A DNA stretch of 64,000 nucleotides, taken from contig JAWNZC010000319.1 in assembly GCA_035771165.1 (NCBI GenBank), positions 72,001 through 136,000 on the forward strand, given 5' to 3'. Both the position numbers and the translations under genes were made by a program. The notes beneath the pieces are model-generated. The model was not told the origin of the DNA and ran no database searches. It saw nothing but the letters and a program-made list of their open reading frames with translations. This stretch comes from Paragorgia papillata. Its lineage: Eukaryota; Cnidaria; Anthozoa; Scleralcyonacea; Coralliidae. Shown here piece after piece: positions 48,865 through 57,052 of the stretch (its first letter is position 1; the number at the start of each line of letters is the position of its first letter).

Positions 48865-49312
48865 CAGTTAACACTTTGATGCCTGAAGATGAGTCTTTAG
48901 TATTTTATTCAGGCTAACGCCAGACGATTTTATTCAGCACAAGGAGAGGTCCAGGTCTCAAAGTGTTAAAACCTATCTCTTTAACACTTTGAAGCCTGAA
49001 GATGAGTCTTTAGTATTTTATTCTGGCTAACGCCAGACGATTTTATTCAGCACAGGGAGAGGTCCAGGCCTCAAAGGGTTAAAACCTATCTCTTTAACAC
49101 TTTGAAGCCTGACGACGAGTCTTTAAGGTTTATTCTGGCTAACATCAGACGATTTTATTCAGCACAAGGAGAGGTCCAGGCCTCAAAGTGTTAAAACCTA
49201 TCTCTTTAACACTTTGAAGCCTGAAGAAGAGTCTTTATTATTTTATTCAGGCTAACGCCAGACGATTTTATTCAGCACAAGGAGAAGTCCAGGCCTCGAA
49301 GTGTTAAAAGTA
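48865..49312. repeat. 115-bp tandem repeat, reverse orientation, four units
   Basis: Units of 'aacactttgaagcctgaag', 'gagtctttagtattttattc', 'ggctaacgccagacgatttt' and 'ttcagcacaaggagaggtcc', the reverse complement of the array at 17250-17575. Confidence 0.9.
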
Positions 49313-49590
49313 TAATGATCTTGATTTAAGCAGTTTAAAGGCACAGCGTTGCAGATATTTAATAAATTAACGCTTAATTAATAGTTTTGCGCGAGACAAA
49401 AATTATACTTATGTGCAAAGGAAAGGAATAATATCATTAAAACGTTAAAATAGTAAGTCATTATTGTGCGTTTTTTTACGGACTATTTAGTCCATGGCCA
49501 AGTTTTGACGTGTGTGATATTCATCATAATTTTAATCATGTGAACTTGAATTTGGTCACGACGTTTTTCAAGTTTGCGTCATGGTGACAC

Positions 49591-50085
49591 TGAGCCCTTA
49601 AGGCCAAGTAAAAAAATATATAATAGTTTCTCGTCCCCGCGCGCATCCTTTTTCCCTGCCGCTTCAATATTTATTTTTCTTTTAGCCAAAAATATGTCCA
49701 GCTTTCGAGGCCTTTTGCGCCATCTTTCGGCCCTTTTTGTTCCTTTCGGTACCTTTGGTAACTTTCGGGTACCGTTCGGTACCTTTCGCGCCATAAATGT
49801 TGTTTTGGCGCCATATTTTTATAATATATTGAAGCCGTCGAAGTGAAATCCATATCATATCATTTGATACCGTCATGGTTTTTGTGTGTGCATGTATTCT
49901 AATAGGTGCATATGTGTATTTAGGTTATTTAATAAACTTTAAGAACAGTATTGGAGGGTTTAAATTGGTAATTTTTGGGTAGGAATTTAAAAAAAAGCAA
50001 AAAAAAGCGTCCGCGTTCTCCTTTTTTTTCAAACTTAGGACGAGAAACTATTAATTTTTTTTACTTGGCTTAATTGTGCCCTCGG
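49591..50085. mobile_element. Inverted-repeat element with GAGGGC/GAGCCC ends
   Basis: 'gagcccttaaggccaagtaa' + 'tagtttctcgtcc' at the left is mirrored by 'ggacgagaaactatta' + 'acttggcttaattgtgccctc' at the right. The interior has a run of GGTACC-type words ('ttcggtacctttggtaactt'). Confidence 0.75.
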
Positions 50086-50123
50086 ATTAGCTGCGACAAT
50101 AACTCGCAAGGCAAGGGGCCTTT

Positions 50124-50348
50124 AAGCTCTAATCAAACGAGAACGCAAGTCATCGCAAGTTGACAGTCACGCTATCTCAGCCAGCCGCTCTGAAAGTTTG
50201 CCGAAAATATCATGTACCGTGACAAAGTTAAAACTTGTTTAAAACACTCATGAAACCTTTATTTTGTTAATTTGGGTGTTCGAACGACCGCCACAGAAAT
50301 TCTGACTGCCAACTTGCGATGACTTGCGTTCTCGTTTGATTATAGCTT
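50124..50348. mobile_element. MITE-like element upstream of GPCR1
   Basis: Arms of about 40 bp: AAGCTCTAATCAAACGAGAA + 'cgcaagtcatcgcaagttg' and the near-perfect complement ending 'ctcgtttgattatagcttt'. It sits about 265 bp before the GPCR1 start codon. Confidence 0.85.
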
Positions 50349-50612
50349 TACTCTCTCCTCCGCAGAGGTTCTTTCAGAGATATACACGATACCGGTTAGT
50401 GTTCCGTTTTCATTTCATGCCCTCAAGGAACCCGTCTTCATTTTGTGCCGTTTTCATGTCATTTTTGTGCCGGTATCGTGTAAACGCAAGGCCTAAACGA
50501 CATGATTTTGTTCCGTTTTCAAATTGTACCGGCATCGTGTAAACGGGGTCTGAACAGGACCTAACATTAATTTTGTTTTAATAGCTAAACCAAAGAAAAT
50601 TAATCCGAGAAG
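50349..50612 (+). promoter_or_regulatory. 5' flank of GPCR1
   Basis: Repeats of 'taccggcatcgtgtaaacg' and 'gtgccgttttcatgtcattt' (an element relic) occupy 50380-50555. An acceptor-like TTTTGTTTTAATAG at about 50570-50583 precedes the ATG by about 30 bp, so a 5' UTR intron is possible. Confidence 0.3.
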
Positions 50613-51353
50613 ATGAATTCAACTTTGGGCGCTGATTCCAATATCTCGCGAGAAACAAGGAACTCGAGTTTGTCGAACAGGAAAGTTCCTAAATTCGACG
50701 TCGGTTTCCATTCAACACTCATCATAATCGCTCTTTTCATAATCTTCGCCAATGGTCTAATCCTGCTTGTGTTTCACTCCGCCCGATTATGCCGTAGGCG
50801 CTCCAACTACTTGCTAGTGAGTTTGGCTATTTCGGATATGACGACGGGACTGGTGGCGATACCGCTGAACATATATTGTGAATCCACGATACTTTGGAAC
50901 GTTTGTTTACTGTCGTACACGACCAATCGTTTCATTGGGATTTCCACGATAAATCACATCCTACTTCTCACTACTGAAAAATACGTCGCAGTAATGCACC
51001 CATTGCGACACAGAAGCCTCCTTACTAAAAAGAACGTCATTGTCGCCATAGCAACCACATGGCTCCTCTCCTTACTGATCGCTCTCATTCCTCTAGAATG
51101 GCTGCTTAGTTTGGGACACGTACAGAATAGATTTACGAAGAGCCAGAAAAAGAAACAAACCATTCACGAAACCTTCGTCTTCACCTTTTTCTTCGTGCTA
51201 CCGCTGATCATTATGTTTGTCTGCTATGCGCGCATGCTCAGTACCATTGCATCGCATAGCTGGTATCATCGTGACTCGTTGGTTGCTAAACGAACGACGG
51301 ATTCCACAACAACCAGGCAGGGTATCGGGAGAAACAGACGGTTTAAATCAATG
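50613..51353 (+). CDS. GPCR1 exon 1 (TM1-TM5, third intracellular loop)
   Basis: 247 codons from an ATG with A at -3. Ends RFKSM in phase 0 before donor GTAAGT. Without splicing the frame runs only to 51437 and would lack TM6 and TM7. Confidence 0.92.
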
Positions 51354-53241
51354 GTAAGTAAGAGTAGATGTATGGACATCACAGGCGTTCGTTGTGGGTG
51401 TCTGCAAACAGATCTCATTTTGCCAGCGGTTCAGTAGATATCATGAGTCCAAACCAGTACATTTATAAATAGTGCTTAAATTCACTGATGCAGGTCAGGT
51501 TAGAGAATAAGCTAGGCAGTAAACACACTAGTGAGTCAGGTTAGCGTATAAGCCAGGCAGTAAACACACTAGTGGGTCAGGTTAGTGTATAAGCTAGGCA
51601 GTAAACACACTAGAGAGTCAGGTTAGCGTATAAGCTAGGCAGTAAACACACTAGTGGGTCAGGTTAGTGTATAAGCTAGGCAGTAAACACACTAGTGGGT
51701 CAGGTTAGTGTATAAGCTAGGCAGTAAACACACTAGTGGGTCAGGTTAGTGTATAAGCTAGGCAGTAAACACATTGATTAGTGGGTCAGGTTAGTGTATA
51801 AGCTGGGCAGTAAACACACTAGTGGGTCAGGTTATAGTGTATAACGGCTAGGCAGTAAACACACTAGTGGATCAGGTTAGTGTATAAACTAGGTGGTAAA
51901 CACACTAGTGGGTCAGGTTAGTGTATAAGCTAGGCAGTAAACACACTAGTGGGTCAGGTTAGTGTATAAGCTAGGCAGTAAACACACTAGTGGATCAGGA
52001 TAGTGTATAAGCTAGGCAGTAAACACACTAGTGGATCAGGATAGTGTATAAGCTAGGCAGTAAACACACTAGTGGATCAGGTTAGTGTATAAGCTAGGTG
52101 GTAAACACACTAGTGGGTCAGGTTAGTGTATAAGCTAGGCAGTAAACACACTAGTGGGTCAGGTTAGTGTATAAGCTAGGCAGTAAACACACTAGTGGAT
52201 CAGGATAGTGTATAAGCTAGGCAGTAAACACACTAGTGGATCAGGATAGTGTATAAGCTAGGTAGTAAATACACTATAGTGGATCAGGTTATGGTATAAG
52301 CTAGGCAGTAAACACACTAGTGGATCAGGTTATGGTATAAGCTAGGCAGTAAACACACTGGTGGGTCAGTGTATAAGCTAGGCAGTAAACACACTAGTGG
52401 ATCAGGTTGGTGTATAAGCTAGGCAGTAAACACACTGGTGGGTCAGGTTAGTGTATAATGGCTAGGCAGTAAACACACTAGTGGGTCAGGTTAGTGTATA
52501 ACGGCTTAACGGCTATATAGGCAGTAAACACACTAGTGGGTCAGGTTAGTGTATAACGGCTTAATGGCTAGGCAGTAGACACACTAGTGGATCAGGTTAG
52601 TGTATAATGGCTAGGCAGTAAACACATGCACTAGTGGATCAGGTTAGCGTATAAGCTAGGCAGTAAACACACTATAGTGGGTCAGGTTAGCGTATAAGCT
52701 AGGCAGTAAACAGACTAGTGGATCAGGTTATAGCGTATAAGCTAGGCATCAGGTTAGCGTATAAGCTAGGTGGTAAACATCTATTATATACACTATTATA
52801 TACACTAGTGGATCAGGTTAGCGTATAAGCTAGGTGGTAAACATCTATTTCATTCTTATTCGTGCTCTTATTCTTCTTTCTATTCAGCTTCTAGTCTTGG
52901 CGCTCTTGATCACTTTTATCTTAAGTTGGAGTTGGTGGTACTTCGGAACTATTCAGAGAGCTAACCGGAAGAAAATTCCCGCCATTTCTCCCCTAGCCAG
53001 GTCAATCCTAATCATTGTACGTTTCAGTTCATCATTTCTGAACCCCTTGCTCTACACGCTGATCAAACAAGACGTTAAAGCTGCATTGAAACGCTTCCTA
53101 ATCCGATGTTTTCCAACCCCTACCGCACAGGTGGTCCAAATAGATATGCAAATCCCACCTCGAGGGCAAGACCAGATGGAGAAAAGAATGGTTCCGAAAG
53201 GACAGCATCGAAATAACAAAATAGCACCTTCGAGCAACTGA
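50613..53241 (+). CDS. Rhodopsin-like GPCR 1, two exons, 364 aa
   Basis: Seven-transmembrane receptor of the plasma membrane; ligand unknown. Exons 50613-51353 and 52888-53241. The N-terminus has three N-glycosylation sequons (N2, N10, N17). TM1 carries N47 (1.50), TM2 LAISD with D75 (2.50), TM3 ends E122-K123-Y124 in place of DRY, followed by HPL. TM4 has W150, TM5 P197 and Y205, TM6 F257 and W261 with W263 at the usual proline 6.50, and TM7 N299-P300-L-L-Y303. The C-tail is about 55 residues, basic. It resembles biogenic-amine/adenosine/melanocortin-type class A receptors broadly; no closer name is justified. It is a tandem paralogue of the receptor at 56553. Confidence 0.9.
51482..52835. 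repeat. 41-bp satellite filling the GPCR1 intron
   Basis: About 33 units with 'aagctaggcagtaaacacac' and 'tagtgggtcaggttagtgta'. Reverse complement of the TFAP2 intron 2 satellite. Variants include GTGGATCAGG, AGGTGG and 'ataacggcttaa' insertions. It occupies nearly the whole intron, ending about 50 bp before exon 2. Confidence 0.97.
52888..53241 (+). CDS. GPCR1 exon 2 (TM6-TM7, C-tail)
   Basis: Acceptor TTCTTTCTATTCAG, phase 0. Begins LLVLALLITFILSWSWWYFG (TM6) and contains SSFLNPLLYTL (TM7), then a helix-8-like basic stretch (residues 307-320). Stop at 53239-53241. Confidence 0.92.
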   Translation, partial: LLVLALLITFILSWSWWYFGTIQRANRKKIPAISPLARSILIIVRFSSSFLNPLLYTLIKQDVKAALKRFLIRCFPTPTAQVVQIDMQIPPRGQDQMEKRMVPKGQHRNNKIAPSSN

Positions 53242-53351
53242 ACTTTAAAAAGAGCAACTCACATGAAACCCATTCTCGTCCCCAGCCAATTAAAAAAGTA
53301 ATTTAAGAATTCTGAATATATACTATTTCCAAATTTTCTGTGAGTTATAAA

Positions 53352-53357
53352 AATAAA
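53352..53357 (+). terminator. Candidate poly(A) signal for GPCR1
   Basis: AATAAA about 110 bp after the stop codon, in AT-rich sequence. Position fits; usage is inferred. Confidence 0.45.
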
Positions 53358-53616
53358 GCGAATAGAGATCACACATATACTATATGCATGCATTCTATTA
53401 GAAAAAAACATCATTACCATGTAAATAGGATCTTAATCTGAACGTATTCCAAAATTAGCAACAAAATGTTACTATATATATTCCAGTATAATTCATGTCT
53501 GCCTTATCAAATAATCTTAAATAGATCAAGAGATAGGGTTACCGTTATTTGTAATGATTGTTTTTAAATAAAGTAAGAATTCAAATGAGAAGTTGTTTAC
53601 GTATGAAATGTATTGA
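53358..53616. other. Non-coding, GPCR1 3' flank
   Basis: AT-rich, nothing recognised beyond the poly(A) signal. Confidence 0.4.
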
Positions 53617-54066
53617 AATAACTCTCGCTATTACGGACTCTCGCTATTACGGAATTGCGGACACTTCATGTGGTCCCCAACAAACATTTTTATTGTTCTA
53701 CTCTCGTTACAACGGACACCTTGGACGTATTTTTCTCTCGACACATTTTAATTTATCGAGTGACATATTTATGTTACTGATTCATGTTACCGTTGTATTT
53801 TTGGTTTTGGATTAAAAAATATATTTGAATACAAAGTTTTGACTTGTATTTTGACTTGTACTGTGTACTTATGTATCACAGTAAACGTCAACTAGAAATT
53901 GAAATAAACTGGACATTTTAAAACAAAAAAGCAGTAATACATTGTAGTGACATTTTACAACCTGAAATTGGGATATTTTCAGCGCATCCCGCTATTGCGG
54001 ACTCTCGTTATTACGGACACCAAATGACGGTCCCCAGGGTGTCCGCTATAACGAGAGTTGATTGTA
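53617..54066. mobile_element. Inverted-repeat DNA element, pogo/Tc1-type (tentative)
   Basis: Left end 'ataactctcgctattacgga' with a duplicated 'ctctcgctattacgga', right end 'gtgtccgctataacgagagt' followed by 'tgattgtat'. 'tgtggtccccaacaa' is mirrored near the right end by 'acggtccccagggtg'. No transposase. Confidence 0.65.
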
Positions 54067-54169
54067 TAGTGTTTTCAACTTGATGTTGTTATAGTTTTAG
54101 TTGTTTTTGCTGTAGAAGCTGTCGTAAGTAGTTAAAGTCGGAGAACTCTGAGCTCCAGGCAGGACTTGG

Positions 54170-54435
54170 ACCGACAACAAAGAGCTTGTAGTATTGTGCG
54201 AAAGTGCATTAACAAAGACTTTCCACCTCCGATGAATAACTATTTTGAAATGATGACACATGAACGATGCACAAGGAACAACCTATCTATTAGATTACCA
54301 AAAGTAAAAACAGAGTGTGCACGAAACGGCTTTTACTATCAAGCTGCTTACCTGTATAACCTACTTCCGTTATCAATTCGAAGCTTGTCAGAAGAAAACT
54401 TATTTCACCAACAATTGAATGATTTTAACTTTTAA
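54170..54435 (+). pseudogene. LINE reverse-transcriptase C-terminal fragment
   Basis: An 88-codon stretch containing CINKDFPPPMNNYFEMMTHE, LPKVKTECARNGFYYQAAYL and YNLLPLSIRSL, the conserved 'thumb-end' pattern of non-LTR polymerases (KTExARxxFxxxxxxxYNxLPxxIR), ending in TAA. The 5' part of the element is missing. It begins right after a tRNA-like fragment ('gagctccaggcaggacttg'). Confidence 0.8.
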
Positions 54436-54584
54436 CTTTTAACTATTTTAAATTTTTTTAATTACACTAATATTTATATATACTTATATTTTAACTGAAC
54501 TTTTACATATACATATCCCGATTTTGTCATCTAAACTTTTACATATTTATATATTTTAAATATATATATAGTACTTTCCAGGGA
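54436..54584. other. AT-rich tail of the LINE fragment
   Basis: 'ttttaacttttaacttttaa' and TATA-type reiteration, consistent with the LINE 3' end. Confidence 0.5.
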
Positions 54585-54720
54585 CGTAGCCACGATTCTG
54601 AAAGGGGAGGAGCGAAACTTGGGCATGCTCCCCCAGAAAATTTTGAAATCTAGAGTCTCTAAAATGGCATTTCCTGCATTTTGGGAGAAGATTTTACACA
54701 ATTCTGAAAGTTTGAAAAGT
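54585..54720. repeat. Dispersed repeat with 'ggcatgctcccccagaaaat'
   Basis: Shares 'ttttgaaatctagagtctct' and 'aaaatggcatttcctgcatt' with the elements at 35200 and 41503 (the latter in reverse). Confidence 0.6.
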
Positions 54721-55520
54721 CATAAAATACTATAAAAAAAACAACCGTTAAGTTACATGCGTGCGATACACACGAAGACTGGATTAGGAGCCAAGGAAGG
54801 TACCACTTCATACTATTAGTCACTATATAGCGTTAGAAGAGCAACTGAGATCCAGGGGGGGCGACCGCTCAAAGGTAACGTTGTTTTTGAAGATGTTCTT
54901 CGAATATTTTAACTTCCTCTTCAGAGTAATAATGAACGTAATATCAATCAATTTTGGATATTAATTCAACGTTCATTACTCATCACTGACCATGAAAAAC
55001 GTTTTAAAAATCTCGGTATTCACTTTGCTCTATTCAAAACACTGCCCACACAGCACTCTGTTTTTTTTACACTCGTGAATAAATCGGATTATGTTATTTT
55101 TAAAAAAAAGAAAGATAGGTTTATTTTTGGAAAAGGTTTGTTTAGCTGGCTGCAGCAACTTGCCGCTAAAAGTGTTCACATCTGGTATGACCAGTAACAC
55201 AACAGTATAAGAACTAGATAACACAATGGCTAACTGACCAGCTGCGGAATACACAACATTAAGAATATAGGTCTTGGCAATTTTAGAGGCTTGTCAGTTG
55301 TCGAATAAACTTGGACTGATAAAGACTTCGAGAAGGCTGTACTTCAATAATCGAGTTGAAGGAGGACAGCAAGCAACAGAGGTAAGTATGTTGTTGATTA
55401 AAGTAACTATTATCTCACCGGTAAATAACGGGATATAAGCATGTCTCAAGTCATACATATGAAACGAAAATATCACGAAAATCTTATTAGTACGACTATT
55501 TGAGAAATTCAAAATGACAT
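54721..55520. other. Non-coding with a family A tail fragment
   Basis: 55005-55065 carries 'actttgctctattcaaaaca' + 'ctgcccacacagcactctg', the tail of family A without its ribozyme core. Otherwise nothing recognised. Confidence 0.45.
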
Positions 55521-55523
55521 AAC

Positions 55524-55892
55524 GGTGGCGAGCGCTGTTAGTGCGCTGCCTCTCAGTCTCACCAAAAAGTTAAGCCCGGTTAGCGCTTGGACGGATGACC
55601 GCTTTGGGAATGACCCCGTTGTCGAGCTTGGAACTCATGTGAGTAGAGTTGTAGTTGATCTCTCCTGTGCTTCGCGGGTTTTTCACCGGGTTCTACGGTT
55701 TTCCTCCCTCCGTAAAATCAACACCTAACATCTTAGCTGTGATCCGTGGTCTGAACTGTGTCGTATGGGGACTGCTTGGAGAACCTTTGATATGCCCGGA
55801 GTCGACACGGCCACGTTGATCTGCGTCCTTCGCAATTCAGTCACTGCGAGCAAGGATGATTAGCCCCCAATCCTTTATCATTTATCATTTTT
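55524..55892 (+). mobile_element. 5S rRNA-derived SINE, copy 2
   Basis: Same order as copy 1: 'ggtggcgagcgctgttagt', 5S-like block with part deleted ('ggttagcgcttggacgga'), body, and tail ATCCTTTATCATTTATCATT. The internal promoter region is more damaged than in copies 1 and 4. Confidence 0.85.
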
Positions 55893-56360
55893 AACAAAGC
55901 AAAATTGCCTTTTTTCTGTACATAAGTGTAGTACACAGGAATTGTTTTTTTGAAGATTTTCGTGGCATAAAATTTTGAAAGTGACTGGCTGACTTTGTAT
56001 TTAACAGCGATCAGATGTGGCTGACAATGTCGTGATCGTAAATATGTTGGTAATAATTCCATGTCCTACAAACCCAAGTACTTCATGAAAGCCTTACCCC
56101 AACACACAACCTAACCTAAGGATGGCAATTCGTGTAAATAGGACATGGACGTATAACCAATATGTTCACCTGTGTGAAGTATCCACCACATTCAGCCTTC
56201 GATTCAGGCTCCGCGTACTTGCCAGTAGCCAGAGTGTACGCCTGACCTAGGCGTCTTGTTGGCTCATAGGGTCGGCTAGGAGATTCGATATTGAAATAAA
56301 GTTAATGATGATATCTTGGTTTTTGTTTTAAAAAGGTTTCACGTTATACCTTTCAATAAA
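55893..56360. other. Non-coding upstream of GPCR2
   Basis: Nothing firm. AATAAA-like words are present but no gene ends here on the + strand. Confidence 0.4.
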
Positions 56361-56543
56361 CATCGTGCTTCAACCGTCAGACACCGTGCTTCAACCGTCA
56401 GACATCGTGCTTCAACCATCAGACATCGTGCCAACCGTCAGATATCGTGCTTCAACCGTGAGACATTGTGCTTCAACCGTCAGACATCGTGCTTCAACCG
56501 TCAGACATCGTGCTTCAACCGTCAGACATCGTGCTTCAACCGT
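56361..56543. repeat. 21-bp minisatellite abutting the GPCR2 start
   Basis: Nearly nine units of 'catcgtgcttcaaccgtcaga', one shortened by 2 bp or so. It ends 9 bp before the GPCR2 ATG, so it is likely 5' UTR or core promoter. Confidence 0.95.
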
Positions 56544-56552
56544 TAAACAAGA

Positions 56553-56855
56553 ATGAACAACGAGAGTAGCTCGGTCAATGAGACTGGGTATGAGAGTGAA
56601 TTCGAGCCAGGCTATCATTCGATTCTTATCATAATTGCCATTATCATCTGCGTCTCAAACTGCCTCGTCATCATTCTGTTCTTGACCCAGGCTTCTCTTC
56701 GTTCCTCGGGCAACTACTTTCTCTTCAGTCTGGCTATTTCTGATATCGCGGTTGGCATATTTGGCATCCCAGTTAACATAAGATGTGAGCTTATCCTCAG
56801 TTGGCCAGCGTGTTTGTCGTCCTACAGTGTCAACCGCTTCATAGCTGTCTCCACG
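56553..56855 (+). CDS. GPCR2 exon 1 (TM1 to mid TM3)
   Basis: 101 codons, ATG with A at -3, ending NRFIAVST in phase 0 at donor GTAATA. The aligned GPCR1 text NRFIGIST-INHILLLTTEKY runs straight through this point without an intron. Confidence 0.9.
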
Positions 56856-57014
56856 GTAATAAATATTTATTTTCAATTATTTTATTAACTTCGCCTTGTT
56901 ATAACACAACACAGAACGAATAGCTGAAAGACAGTGCTAAAAGGTGGTGCCCTGTTTGGGGTGAAAAACGTCGCTTGTTATTGATTAGGCAAGAACGAAG
57001 GAACGAACGAACGA

Positions 57015-57052
<38 letters not shown>

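Noticed and set aside
51354..51437. Unspliced extension of GPCR1 exon 1 to a stop at 51437
   Set aside because: It reads past a strong GTAAGT donor into non-conserved residues and would leave a receptor with five transmembrane segments. TM6-TM7 are found in phase at 52888.
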